Shown: piece by piece, positions 8,107-17,629 of the stretch
Layout of the letters: every line of letters begins with the position of its first letter
Position numbering within the stretch: the stretch's first letter is position 1
NCBI GenBank assembly: GCA_947494925.1
Contig: CANLWS010000011.1
Coordinates: 62,001-126,000, forward strand
Length of the DNA stretch: 64,000 nt
DNA from: an uncultured Alteromonadaceae bacterium
GTDB taxonomy: Bacteria; Pseudomonadota; Gammaproteobacteria; Enterobacterales; Alteromonadaceae
Direction: 5' to 3'
Translations under genes and position numbers: made by a program
Notes under the pieces: generated by a model
What the model was told of the DNA's origin: nothing
Databases searched by the model: none
What the model saw: only the letters and a program-made list of their open reading frames with translations

Positions 8107-10374
8107 TTAGTGTTGTGGTGTGTCGTCCATGTGGAATTCCAGTATACCGCCTGCCAGAATTTCCTCATGGCTTATATAAATGCGGTCAAGTTCCTTGCCA
8201 TTTAAGCGCGCACTTTTCACATAAACATTGTCCTTGGATTGGTTCACGGCTTTAATGACGAAGCGATTGCCGTTTTCCAGCTTTATTTCCGCCCGGTTTA
8301 CTTCCGGGCTACCCAAAACATATTGACCAGAGGATGGATTAACTGGATAAAAACCCAAGGCGCTGAACAAGTACCAGGCAGACATCTGGCCCGCGTCCTC
8401 GTTACCAGCAAGACCATCTGTTTTAGTCGTATATAGCTCATGCATTATCTGCCTGACCAGAGACTGTGTTTTATGCCCATGTCCCACGTATTGATATAAG
8501 TAAGGAACATGATGACTGGGTTCATTGCCATGCACATATTGGCCAATGTAACCAGAAATCCATTCAGGGAATTCACCGACTGTTTGCTGGGCGTCAAACA
8601 TTGCATCCAGTTTATTGACAAAGTTGGACTTTCCTCCCATTAGCTCCACCAATCCGTCAACGTCATGAGGAACAAAAAAACTATATTGCCAGGCATTGGC
8701 TTCACAATAATCCTCGGGATGGTAGGCATTTTCATCGAATGGCTCGCGAAATTGTCCTTTGTTGTCCAGAGCGCGCATAAAACCGGTATTGACATCGAAA
8801 TGGCGGCGGTAATTCTGTGCTCGTTCGCGGAATATCTGGTATTGCTTTTCGGCATTTAGTTCTTTCGCCAACTCGGCGATGGCCCAATCATCGAATGCGT
8901 ACTCTAAAGTAAGAGATACGTTCCAGGGACGCTCATCGAAAGGAACAAAACCAAGCCTCTGATAGCTGGCAAGTCCAAATTCATCTTGTGTAGCGCTTTC
9001 TATCGCTGCATTTAAAACTTCGTTGGGGTCTTCTCTTAGCAAGCCTTTTTTATAAGCATCTACCAGAACTGGCACACTGTGATACCCCATCATCATATCA
9101 GTTTCGTTTCCCTGGAAATTCCAGACTGGCAATCGTCCGCTTACATTATAATGGTCCATGATTGACGTCATCATTTGCGCACTCCGATGACCATCAATGA
9201 TAGTTTTCCAGGGGTGTAAAGCTCTGAAAGTATCCCACAGTGAAAAAAATTCATAACGGGGTGTACCGTCTTGCTGAAATCGACTGGCAAGGTGAATTTT
9301 TCCATCCGGACCTTTGTATCGGCCATCGGCATCAGAGAATACTCGAGGCGCAAGGGAGGCATGATACATTGCCGTATAAAACTGACGCATGTTGTCAGGC
9401 TCCGCCTCGATAAAAACTTTATTCAGCTCATCTCGCCACAACTGCTCGGCCATCTCCATAGTCTGATCAAAATGGGGCATCTCATTTTCAGCCATGTAAT
9501 TATTTTTGGCGTTTTGGCTACTCACAGAGCTTATCGCTGTGCGGACTTCAATGACGTTGGATTCACTCAGATCAAATTCGAATTCGGCAACAACAGCGAC
9601 CCCTGAATGGGATTTTCCAGTATTATTCACGCCATCGACACTCCCGTTGACCAACTTGATTTGCTGGGAGAAGTGCGTATAAAAGTAGACTTGTTGCTCC
9701 GGTGCCCAGCCTGTCGACTTGCGATACCCAACGATAGTGTGATCATCAACTATTTCTATTTGTGAAGACAGTGTTTTATCCCAGTTTCTTGAGTAACCTA
9801 AATCGAGTCTGATAACACCAATTTGTTCGTCTTTTGCGTAGGTGTATCGCTGATGTCCGACTCTGAGACCGGCAGTTAGCTCAACATTGACATTATAGTC
9901 GTCAAGTATTACCTGATAATATCCTGGCGACGCAGTCTCATTGTCATGGGAAAAACCAGAGACGATAGCGCCACCTTTTGGCCCACCTTCAACTTCCTCA
10001 TAACGAAAGGGGCGAGTTAATGGCATAAAGGAAATATCGTATAGATCGCCGGCACCCGTTCCAGAAAGGTGAGTGTGGCTAAATCCGGCAATGATATCGT
10101 CCGGGTAAAAATAGCCTGAAATCCAATCCCAACCACCTCGGCCGTTATCCGGACTCAATTGCACCATGCCATGGGGCACTGTTGCACCCGGATAGGTCTT
10201 GCCTTTTCCCGCTGTACCGATAAAAGGGTCGACAAAGTCAATTGGATCAAACTCAGGCGCTTGTGTCCTATCGAATTTTGCCGATTCTGGCGAGCAGGAA
10301 ACCATCAGGATCAGTCCAATGAGCAACACAACATAAATAATTGGCGATTGAGGAAAAGATCGAAATGACTTCAT
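8107..10374 (-). CDS. GH92 alpha-mannosidase (copy B), lipoprotein
   Basis: GH92 exo-alpha-mannosidase of 755 residues. The N-terminus is a lipoprotein signal with lipobox LMVSC (Cys27), so it is probably anchored to a membrane. Diagnostic segments are VDPFIGTAGKGKTYPGA, CEANAWQYSFFVPHD with the likely acid Glu, HGNEPSHHVPYLYQY, and AGNEDAGQMSAWYLFSALG with the base/Ca2+ acidic pair. HGNEP with the following HH is the arrangement reported for alpha-1,2-active GH92 enzymes such as BT3990, so alpha-1,2 activity is a reasonable guess. It lies 6 bp downstream of the mannose isomerase gene in the operon. Confidence 0.93.
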   Translation of the reverse strand: MKSFRSFPQSPIIYVVLLIGLILMVSCSPESAKFDRTQAPEFDPIDFVDPFIGTAGKGKTYPGATVPHGMVQLSPDNGRGGWDWISGYFYPDDIIAGFSHTHLSGTGAGDLYDISFMPLTRPFRYEEVEGGPKGGAIVSGFSHDNETASPGYYQVILDDYNVNVELTAGLRVGHQRYTYAKDEQIGVIRLDLGYSRNWDKTLSSQIEIVDDHTIVGYRKSTGWAPEQQVYFYTHFSQQIKLVNGSVDGVNNTGKSHSGVAVVAEFEFDLSESNVIEVRTAISSVSSQNAKNNYMAENEMPHFDQTMEMAEQLWRDELNKVFIEAEPDNMRQFYTAMYHASLAPRVFSDADGRYKGPDGKIHLASRFQQDGTPRYEFFSLWDTFRALHPWKTIIDGHRSAQMMTSIMDHYNVSGRLPVWNFQGNETDMMMGYHSVPVLVDAYKKGLLREDPNEVLNAAIESATQDEFGLASYQRLGFVPFDERPWNVSLTLEYAFDDWAIAELAKELNAEKQYQIFRERAQNYRRHFDVNTGFMRALDNKGQFREPFDENAYHPEDYCEANAWQYSFFVPHDVDGLVELMGGKSNFVNKLDAMFDAQQTVGEFPEWISGYIGQYVHGNEPSHHVPYLYQYVGHGHKTQSLVRQIMHELYTTKTDGLAGNEDAGQMSAWYLFSALGFYPVNPSSGQYVLGSPEVNRAEIKLENGNRFVIKAVNQSKDNVYVKSARLNGKELDRIYISHEEILAGGILEFHMDDTPQH

Positions 10375-10380
10375 ATTGGA

Positions 10381-11568
10381 TTATTGCAGGGCTGGTAAGC
10401 CAAGCCCCCTTAAAACTTCGAAACAAGCACCTAGTGTGTGGTAATCGCATTTTGCACCAGCCGCACTTTTTTCATCTGAGTATTTAGTATTATCCCTGCG
10501 TAAAACTCTGAACCAGGCACCGTACTTATGATCAACCATATGGTCCCAACTGTATTGCCATAGCGCATGATAAGCGTTGATAAATTGTTGCTCTCCAGTC
10601 GCCTCAAAGAGCATGGCTGCAGCAGCAAAACTTTCAGCCTGCACCCAAAAATATTTGTCGTCGTCACACCATTTTCCATCAGGTGAAAAGCCATATATCA
10701 GACCACCCTGCTCCTCATCCCAGGCATGTTCATAGGCACGTACAAACAACTGTTTCGCCTGATCAACCCATTTTTGATTTGGAGAATGTCGGTGCAAAGT
10801 TAATAGTAGCTTGCTCCATTCAGTCTGGTGACCAGGTTGAAAACCCCATGGACGATAGAGGTTTTTAGGGTCATCTTTGTTGTATTGCCAGTCAGGTTGG
10901 AAATCGGTTTGATAATGTTCCCATATCAGGTTGTCCGTGAGTGCGGCCTGTCGGAATGCAATGTTCTGCGCAATTGTTTCTGCTCGTTTAAGATACAATT
11001 GATCTTGAGTGGCTTCAAAAGCAGCTAACATTGCTTCACACAAATGCATATTGGCGTTTTGGCCACGATAATCGCTCAATACACCTTCTGGGCTTATTTC
11101 GTCAGCATAAAGCCCCTGATCCGCTAGCCAGAAACGTTCTTCCAATTGGTCATATACTTTTTTAAGGGGGGCGGTACTATTTAAAATGCCCGCTTTTTTG
11201 CACGCAGCATAAGCCAGAAGTACGAAGGCGTAACCGTATGCTTGTTGTGTCATGTCAGTTGGCGCATCACCGTCTAGTGTCCAGGCATATCCGTTGCTGT
11301 CGCTGCGCCAATGAACATTCTCCAGATATGACAAGCCAAGTTTCGCGATCTCAAGATAATCAGGGCGATTGAATACCTGACCTGCAGTGGCGTAATTCAC
11401 AATAATTCGAGTGCTACTGACGAGTTGCTTAAAATCAGCGGAAAATACACTGCCATCATCCTTGAAATTCTGATTGTAGCCACCTTGTGAATTGAGTACA
11501 TTAGGTGTGTAAAAATCAATAATCTTCTGACAATGATTAAGCAAAAAATCCTGTGTATAAAAATTCAT
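10381..11568 (-). CDS. AGE-family sugar isomerase, probable D-mannose isomerase
   Basis: Cytoplasmic (alpha/alpha)6-barrel enzyme of the N-acylglucosamine 2-epimerase superfamily, 395 residues, with no signal peptide. Segments HLCEAMLAAFEAT, PGHQTEWSKLLL and a C-terminal KCDYHTLGACFEVL carry the His/Glu residues used by the ManI/YihS isomerase branch rather than by GlcNAc 2-epimerases. The next gene upstream in the operon is a PfkB kinase overlapping by 4 bp (ATGA). This pair implies mannose to fructose to fructose-6-phosphate, as in the mannose isomerase/fructokinase route known from marine bacteria. The surrounding mannosidases supply the substrate. Epimerisation to glucose cannot be excluded. 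Confidence 0.82.
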   Translation of the reverse strand: MNFYTQDFLLNHCQKIIDFYTPNVLNSQGGYNQNFKDDGSVFSADFKQLVSSTRIIVNYATAGQVFNRPDYLEIAKLGLSYLENVHWRSDSNGYAWTLDGDAPTDMTQQAYGYAFVLLAYAACKKAGILNSTAPLKKVYDQLEERFWLADQGLYADEISPEGVLSDYRGQNANMHLCEAMLAAFEATQDQLYLKRAETIAQNIAFRQAALTDNLIWEHYQTDFQPDWQYNKDDPKNLYRPWGFQPGHQTEWSKLLLTLHRHSPNQKWVDQAKQLFVRAYEHAWDEEQGGLIYGFSPDGKWCDDDKYFWVQAESFAAAAMLFEATGEQQFINAYHALWQYSWDHMVDHKYGAWFRVLRRDNTKYSDEKSAAGAKCDYHTLGACFEVLRGLGLPALQ

Positions 11569-12578
11569 AAGGTATGTCCACGCACGAATGTGCTCAAAGT
11601 ATGATTGTCGAACCCCAACTTTTGGTATAACTCTATGGCCGTTTGTTTGTCAGGTAATGCAGGAAAGGCGCCGGGCAGGCTGACAGCAAGTGCTCCGCAA
11701 CAACTGGCGAAACGAAAAACCACCTCCATCATGTTTACATCCTGCAGTACTTCAAAGGGGTCCTCAATCTGACTGAGCAGGAATAACATCCCTCCCACAA
11801 ATCCGTCGCCGCCAGCCGTTGTGTCGACGGCTTTGAATGCTGGAGGTGATATACGTCCGTTGTGCCCATTCATGTGAAAATGAATGTCATTTTCCCCATC
11901 AGTGACCACAATCAATCGGCATTGATGCCGTAAACACAACGCGATGTATTCCTTGGGTTTTCCGTCAGCCAGGTACAAAAGTTCGTCTTTAGAAAACTTC
12001 ACCAAATCAGATTTAAGCACTAAGCTGTTTACCAACGATCGGTCTGCCATGCCTTTTTGCCAAAGGTTGTGTCTCAGGTTAACGTCAAAACTGACGAGGC
12101 TCTTTTTAGATTTGGCCTGAGCAACGATATGCTTTGTTGTGGTGGCGATATTGTCATTTGTCAATGTATTGCTGCAAAAGTGCAATAAAGGTTGTTGTGA
12201 GAACCAGTCGTCACTAATCTGTTCAATAGAAAACACAACATCAGCAGAATTATCCCGATAAAAAGAAAAACTGCGGTCGCCTGAATCGTCAAGCGCTACA
12301 AAGGCCAAGGCAGTTTTCGCACTGGGGTGCCGAGCCAACAAACGGGTATCCACACCATATTGTTTGAGCGAGTGTTCGAGGAAGTCCCCAAAGGAATCTC
12401 TTCCAACCTGACCTGCAAACCTGGCGTCACCACCAAGTTTAGCTACTGCCACGGCTGTATTAGCAGGGGCTCCACCAGGATATTGCCGAAAGGCAGGCAA
12501 GGTCAGTTTGTCCTGCTCAATGTTGTCTTGTTGCAGAAAATCTATCAGGGCTTCACCAAAACATAAAACGGGTTTCAT
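11565..12578 (-). CDS. PfkB-family carbohydrate kinase, probable fructokinase
   Basis: Cytoplasmic sugar kinase of 337 residues in the ribokinase/PfkB family. N-terminal CFGEALIDFL and the PGGAPANTAVAVAKLGG sugar-binding signature are present. The C-terminal anion-hole/catalytic motif reads DTTAGGDGFVGG, with the catalytic Asp kept but Ala-Gly in place of the usual Gly-Ala. Its position between an MFS sugar transporter (4-bp overlap) and the mannose isomerase (4-bp overlap) suggests that it phosphorylates the fructose produced by the isomerase. The overlaps point to translational coupling. Confidence 0.85.
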   Translation of the reverse strand: MKPVLCFGEALIDFLQQDNIEQDKLTLPAFRQYPGGAPANTAVAVAKLGGDARFAGQVGRDSFGDFLEHSLKQYGVDTRLLARHPSAKTALAFVALDDSGDRSFSFYRDNSADVVFSIEQISDDWFSQQPLLHFCSNTLTNDNIATTTKHIVAQAKSKKSLVSFDVNLRHNLWQKGMADRSLVNSLVLKSDLVKFSKDELLYLADGKPKEYIALCLRHQCRLIVVTDGENDIHFHMNGHNGRISPPAFKAVDTTAGGDGFVGGMLFLLSQIEDPFEVLQDVNMMEVVFRFASCCGALAVSLPGAFPALPDKQTAIELYQKLGFDNHTLSTFVRGHTL

Positions 12579-13831
12579 GATTGTGTTACCTCTACAGAAT
12601 CTAAATCCGTCTTAGAGCCAATCAGTGCGTACCAACTAATATAGATATACGCAAAAGCAGGTACTAGAAAGCTTAACTGCACTGATGTCATATCAGCCAC
12701 TAAACCCTGTAACAGTGGCAGTAAGGCACCGCCGACAATTCCCTGAACCAACAAGCCTGAGCCGCGACTCGTAAGCTTTCCTAAACCAGTGATCGCCATG
12801 GCGAAGATAGTAGGGAACATAATGGAATTGAAAAGTCCGACGGCAAGAATACTCCACATGGCTGTGGGACCTTCAGTGAATACGGACACAAAGATACACA
12901 CAATTGCTAGTACGCCGTTGACGGCCAGAATGATATTGGGACGAATAAAAAAGGTTAGTGCTGCACCAATAAATCGGCCAATCAGTGCTGCACCCCAGTA
13001 GTAGGAAACCATCTTACTCGCCTCGTAATTACTCATCGACATGATGTGCGATTCTGCGAAGTAGTTCACCAGGTAACTACCAACAGATACTTCAGCACCT
13101 ACATACATGAAAATTGCCAACGCACCCAATACGAGCCGTTTATGTTGCCAAACAGACCCCATAACCGTATCTGATTCGGCAGACGCATCCGAGCTTTCAA
13201 TCACTGGCAGCTTCAGAAATGCAAATATGCCGGCAGTGGTCAAGGCTACTCCTGCTAAAATTAGATAGGGCAGTTGCACTGCCTCAGCTGTTACTGCAGT
13301 GACACCACCCCCGAAAATAAGCGCTGCGCCAAATCGTGGGCCTAATGTATGGCCAAGTGAGTTAATTGCCTGGGCAAGATTCAGACGGCTCGCTGCATGC
13401 CTGTCTTCACCAAGAATCGCTACATAGGGATTCGCTGATACTTGCAGTATGGTAATGCCGGAAGCGAGGACAAAAAGTGCTAAAAGAAAAACGGCGTAAA
13501 CTTCCATCTCTGCTGCAGGGTAAAAAATACTGCAACCTGCTGCTACACCAATTAAACCAACAATGACACCTCTTTTGTAGCCGATTCTCTCCAACAAACG
13601 CCCAGCAAAAGGAGATACAACGAAGTAAGCCCCAAAGAAGCAGAATTGAACCAACCCTGCCTGCAGATAACTGAGTTCAAATGCGGCTTTCAGGTGAGGG
13701 ATCAACACATCATTAAGAGCAGTAATAAAACCCCAAATGAAAAACAGCGAGGTCATTACGCCGAATGCAAACCGTTTGTTTGAACTTGTACCTGAGCTTT
13801 TTGGAACAGAGTGACTGACAGGTCCTGCCAT
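12575..13831 (-). CDS. MFS sugar permease, FucP/GluP type
   Basis: Inner-membrane proton-coupled sugar transporter with 418 residues and about 12 hydrophobic helices. SANPYVAILG in the middle of the first half is characteristic of the FucP/GluP/NagP group. FFIWGFITALNDVLIPHLKAAF at the start of helix 1 also fits. By context (mannosidases, mannose isomerase, kinase) the likely substrate is mannose, but glucose, fructose or GlcNAc are possible within this family. It has a good AAGGAAA ribosome site, lies 17 bp after GH92 copy C, and overlaps the kinase by 4 bp. Confidence 0.87.
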   Translation of the reverse strand: MAGPVSHSVPKSSGTSSNKRFAFGVMTSLFFIWGFITALNDVLIPHLKAAFELSYLQAGLVQFCFFGAYFVVSPFAGRLLERIGYKRGVIVGLIGVAAGCSIFYPAAEMEVYAVFLLALFVLASGITILQVSANPYVAILGEDRHAASRLNLAQAINSLGHTLGPRFGAALIFGGGVTAVTAEAVQLPYLILAGVALTTAGIFAFLKLPVIESSDASAESDTVMGSVWQHKRLVLGALAIFMYVGAEVSVGSYLVNYFAESHIMSMSNYEASKMVSYYWGAALIGRFIGAALTFFIRPNIILAVNGVLAIVCIFVSVFTEGPTAMWSILAVGLFNSIMFPTIFAMAITGLGKLTSRGSGLLVQGIVGGALLPLLQGLVADMTSVQLSFLVPAFAYIYISWYALIGSKTDLDSVEVTQS

Positions 13832-13848
13832 GACATTTTCCTTTTAAG

Positions 13849-16218
13849 TTAATGAGCAGTGTCATGCAATGACAATGAATAAGGGTAAGCAGTGACATCC
13901 GTTGCCCACTTTTTATTGGGCATCTCACTCATGTTGAACTGTAGTTTTCCACCCTGCTGTAAGACACTAAACGGGAGCCATGTTTTTTCATATGGTTGGC
14001 CATTTAGATAGGTCTTATCTACGTATATATTTGATTTACTATTTTTGTCTGCCTCAATTTTAAAAACATTTCCGTTTTCTAATGCGAGTGTAATTTTGTC
14101 AAATAAAGGGCTGCCAAATACATATTGATCTGTGCCAGGAGTGACAGGATAGAATCCCATGGAACTAAAAACATACCATGCTGAGGTTTGACCATTGTCT
14201 TCGTCACCACAATAGCCATCAGGAGTGGCAGAATAGAGTACATCCATCACTTCACGCACGCGCTGTTGCGCCTTCCAAGGCTCAGATGCATAGTTGTATA
14301 GATAAATCATATGCTGGATAGGTTGATTGCCATGAGCATAATTACCCATATTCACAATCTGCATTTCGCGAATTTCATGGATGGTGAAACCATAGTAGGA
14401 GTCATCAAACAAAGGGGGCATTTCGAATACTTCGTCCAGCTTGGCGGTAAATGCATCCGTGCCACCCATTAAGGTTTTCAGCCCTTCGATATCATGAAAA
14501 ACAGACCAGGTATAATGTAAGCTGTTGCCTTCAGTGAACGCATCCCCCCACTTGAGCGGGTTAAATGGTGTCTGGAAGCTACCGTCGGCATTTTTACCTC
14601 TCATCCAGCCAGTTTCCGGGTCAAACAAATTTTTATAATTTAGCGATCTTGCTCTGAATTTGACGGCATCTTCTTCTTTGCCCAATTTTTTAGCTAACTG
14701 ATACAAATTGAAGTCGGCAAACGCATACTCCAGTGTGCGTGCTGCATTCTCGTGAATACCTACATCGTAAGGTACATAGCCAAGCTCGTTGTAGTAGTCG
14801 ACGCCCTCTCTGCCAACCGAACCTACTGGACGACCTTCCTCAACCTCAGCGTTTTTCATTACAGCTGCATAAAGAGTCTCGATATCCGAATCAGCGTTAC
14901 CCTTCAAAAAAGCATCAGTGATGTTGATTGCAGAATTAGAGCCAATCATGACACCTCTGTGGCCCGGACTAGCCCATTCAGGTAACCATCCAGATTCCTT
15001 ATAGGTGTTAGCCAAGCCTTGCATAATTTGAGAATTAAGCGTTGGGTACATCATATTGAAAAAGGGAAATACAGCACGGAATGTGTCCCAAAAGCCATTG
15101 TCTGTATACATGTATCCTGGCAGAACTTGCCCGTTGTATGGGCTGTAGTGGACAATTTCGTTATTGGCATCAAATTCATAGAAGCTTCGGGGGAATTGTA
15201 GAACACGGTATAAGGCTGAATAAAAAGTCCGGACGTTGTCGAGATTACTGTCTTCGATACGTATTCTGCTCAGTTCTTGTTGCCAGGTATTGCGAGCCTT
15301 CAGACGGGTTGTTTCAAAATCATCACTACCTAACTCGCGCTTGAGGTTCAGTTCAGCTTGTTCTGGACTGATAAAAGAAGATGCAACTTTCACAGTTACC
15401 TGCTCCCCCCTTTTTGTTTTGAAACCAATGATGGCACCAACATGATCAGAGGATTGTTCAAGATTATTCTCAACAAGTTCATATTCATCTCGCCAGGTGT
15501 GCGTGATTTCAAAGTCTCTATCAAATTCAGCGACAAAATAGTTGTGAAAATTGTCAGGTACGCCACCATGATTATTCCGTGCATATCCCACAATTTTTCG
15601 TTGTTCTGGGAGTATCTTGACCATGGAACCTTTTTTAAAGGCATCTAATAAGATGAAAGAGCGCTCTGAATCCGGGAAGGTAAACCGGAATTGGGCTCCT
15701 CTGTCACTTGGCGTCAGCTCAGCAACGACGTCATGGTCCGCAAGGTAGACACGATAGTAATCCGGAGAGGCGTGTTCGGCTTTATGGGAAAACCAGGAAG
15801 CACGGTCATCCTCACTAAATTTGAGTTCGCCCGTCACTGCCATTAAAGCAAATGCACCATAATCATTGAGCCAGGGACTGGGCTGATGTGTCTGTTTTAT
15901 GCCTCGAATCTTGTCGTCGTCATACTTGTACGTCCAGCCATCACCAATAGGTGCAGTCATTGGTGTCCAGGAATTCATTGCCCAAGGTTTAGTGATTGAT
16001 GGATAAGTATTGCCATTGGATAAACTAAACTTAGAATCGGTGCCCATGAGTGGATTAACATATTGCACCAGGTCTTCTTCAACCATATTGATTTTGGCCG
16101 GCTTGGAGAGTGACCGATCTGATAGGCCTGGAACCCCTTTGTCGGAGCTGGAGTCTGAGCAAGCTGACAAAAGCAGAGTTAAGAGAAAAGTTACACTCGT
16201 TTTTATTTTCATTTTCAC
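13849..16218 (-). CDS. GH92 alpha-mannosidase (copy C), lipoprotein
   Basis: First gene of the minus-strand operon; GH92 family, 789 residues. The N-terminal lipobox LLLSAC (Cys20) marks a lipoprotein. GH92 signatures are YVNPLMGTDSKFSLSNGNTYPS, TEGNSLHYTWSVFHD (putative catalytic acid Glu), HGNQPIQHMIYLYNY and CGDEDNGQTSAWYVFSSMGFYP (base/Ca2+ acidic residues). It differs from copies B and D by GNQP instead of GNEP and by SLHY instead of AWQY, which suggests another linkage preference (alpha-1,3, alpha-1,4 or alpha-1,6). Its promoter region is shared with the divergent lacI gene and carries dyad operators, so it is probably repressed by that regulator. Confidence 0.92.
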   Translation of the reverse strand: MKMKIKTSVTFLLTLLLSACSDSSSDKGVPGLSDRSLSKPAKINMVEEDLVQYVNPLMGTDSKFSLSNGNTYPSITKPWAMNSWTPMTAPIGDGWTYKYDDDKIRGIKQTHQPSPWLNDYGAFALMAVTGELKFSEDDRASWFSHKAEHASPDYYRVYLADHDVVAELTPSDRGAQFRFTFPDSERSFILLDAFKKGSMVKILPEQRKIVGYARNNHGGVPDNFHNYFVAEFDRDFEITHTWRDEYELVENNLEQSSDHVGAIIGFKTKRGEQVTVKVASSFISPEQAELNLKRELGSDDFETTRLKARNTWQQELSRIRIEDSNLDNVRTFYSALYRVLQFPRSFYEFDANNEIVHYSPYNGQVLPGYMYTDNGFWDTFRAVFPFFNMMYPTLNSQIMQGLANTYKESGWLPEWASPGHRGVMIGSNSAINITDAFLKGNADSDIETLYAAVMKNAEVEEGRPVGSVGREGVDYYNELGYVPYDVGIHENAARTLEYAFADFNLYQLAKKLGKEEDAVKFRARSLNYKNLFDPETGWMRGKNADGSFQTPFNPLKWGDAFTEGNSLHYTWSVFHDIEGLKTLMGGTDAFTAKLDEVFEMPPLFDDSYYGFTIHEIREMQIVNMGNYAHGNQPIQHMIYLYNYASEPWKAQQRVREVMDVLYSATPDGYCGDEDNGQTSAWYVFSSMGFYPVTPGTDQYVFGSPLFDKITLALENGNVFKIEADKNSKSNIYVDKTYLNGQPYEKTWLPFSVLQQGGKLQFNMSEMPNKKWATDVTAYPYSLSLHDTAH

Positions 16219-16586
16219 CCAATCCCGCGTAAAGCGACCAACTCCAAATGAAGTGAGTTGGTGATCTGTAAATAATGGACAATGAATTGTCAGCTAGTTT
16301 GTCAGAAATTGCCAAAAAAACTGCAATCGATTACATTTCAGCAAGCTTACATTAACGAAATCGATTATTCAACAAGTTCTTAATAAATCAAGGTTTTGTG
16401 GCTAAGTTTATGAATTATAAGAATATAGTTTGTTGATATATACATAAACATAAAGCAATTACTTGCTAGATCGGAGAATCACTACTTAAATTATATTGAT
16501 TATTATCTTGTTGTATTGAATGTACTTCGTTACATTTGTGCTAACGTTAAAGGTGAAAATCAGGTTTTAAGGGCCAAAATAAACGT
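16219..16586. promoter_or_regulatory. Divergent control region between GH92 operon and lacI
   Basis: AT-rich 368-bp region with start sites for GH92 copy C (minus) and lacI (plus). It carries a full operator-like dyad at 16322-16335 and a degenerate copy around 16357-16368, both about 100-150 bp upstream of the GH92 start. Weak -35/-10-like elements for the minus strand (TTGATT, then GAATAATCG) surround the second dyad, but I would not fix a promoter there. Confidence 0.6.
16322..16335. promoter_or_regulatory. LacI-family operator, TGCAATCGATTACA
   Basis: Imperfect 14-bp palindrome centred on CG, the symmetry typical of LacI-family sites. The same 14-mer occurs at 19218-19231 and its reverse complement at 19316-19329, on the other side of the lacI gene. 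A degenerate copy with the core AATCGATT lies 34 bp away at 16359-16366. Confidence 0.75.
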
Positions 16587-17600
16587 ATGTCAACGGTAAA
16601 AGAAGTATGCAAATTAGCTGGTGTGTCTACTGCCACAGTTTCGCGTACACTTAAAAACCCGGAGCGGGTGTCAGAAAAAACCCGTGAACGTGTCTTTAAG
16701 GCAATGCAAGAATCAGGGTATCGCCCAAATATGCTGGCATCCAGTGTTAAAACTGGTAAATCCAATGCATTGGTTGTTTTGGTGCCCAACTTGACCAACC
16801 CTTTTTTCCTGAAAATTATCCAGGGTATAGAACAGGCGGCACAGGAGAAAGGTTACTCTGTGCTACTTGGCGATACCCAAGGTGAGCCAGAACGTGAAAA
16901 CGAAATTGCCAGCATGGTGTTGTCAAACAGGGCTGATGGTTTGATTCATTTAGATCACTCATTCCCATTTTCGAAAAGTGATGCACACCTTGCCGACCGT
17001 GTGCCGGTTGTCAGTGTTTGTGAACGTATTAAAGGTGATAAGGAATTCCCGGTTATTGAACTGGACAATTATGCTGCGACACGATCCCTGGCAAAACACT
17101 TGGTGAATTACGGTCATCGGAAGTTTGGTATTATCGCCGGGCAAGAGGAGAGTCGAATTCATCATGACCGGCTTGCTGGCATCAAAGGTGTCTTTGCAGA
17201 TGAAGAAATTCCATTCGATGACAATATGATTGTTGGTGGTGCTTATTCAATAGAGGTGGGCCAGGAAGGTGCAAGGGAGCTAATGGCCAAACCTGAGCGC
17301 CCAACCGCAATATTTTGTTTTAACGATGATATTGCAATTGGTGCAATCTTTGAGCTCAAAAAATTAGGCTTAAGAGTGCCAGAGGACGTGTCAGTCGTGG
17401 GGTTTGATAACATCAAGGTCACGGCATTCATGGATCCTCCACTAACTACAATAGATCAGCCTGCCCACGAAATGGGGCGCAAAGCGGTGGAGGTTGTACT
17501 ACAGATAATCAACAATGTACCACTAAGGCGAAATCGCGAAATCTTTCCGTTTAATATCCTCGAAAGGGAAAGCAGTGGGCCGGTCAATCCGAACTTTTAA
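16587..17600 (+). CDS. LacI-family transcriptional regulator of the glycan locus
   Basis: DNA-binding repressor, 337 residues. Residues 1-55 form the LacI helix-turn-helix and hinge (STVKEVCKLAGVSTATVSRTL ... GYRPNMLASS). The rest is a periplasmic-binding-protein-like sugar sensor (ALVVLVPNLTNPFFLKIIQG; CFNDDIAIGAIFELKKLG; VVGFDNIKVTAFMDPPLTT). It lies between the two divergent glycan operons, and identical operator dyads are found in both flanking intergenic regions. It probably represses the mannosidase operon on the left and the GH47 gene and TonB operon on the right. The inducer may be mannose, fructose or a mannoside, but this is inferred. It converges on the GH47 gene with 29 bp between. 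Confidence 0.92.
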   Translation: MSTVKEVCKLAGVSTATVSRTLKNPERVSEKTRERVFKAMQESGYRPNMLASSVKTGKSNALVVLVPNLTNPFFLKIIQGIEQAAQEKGYSVLLGDTQGEPERENEIASMVLSNRADGLIHLDHSFPFSKSDAHLADRVPVVSVCERIKGDKEFPVIELDNYAATRSLAKHLVNYGHRKFGIIAGQEESRIHHDRLAGIKGVFADEEIPFDDNMIVGGAYSIEVGQEGARELMAKPERPTAIFCFNDDIAIGAIFELKKLGLRVPEDVSVVGFDNIKVTAFMDPPLTTIDQPAHEMGRKAVEVVLQIINNVPLRRNREIFPFNILERESSGPVNPNF

Positions 17601-17629
17601 CAGAACACTGCTTCCTTTACTTCCAGGGC

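Noticed and set aside
8097-8168. N-terminal extension of GH92 copy A
   Set aside because: It overlaps the end of copy B and places 24 polar residues before the signal peptide.
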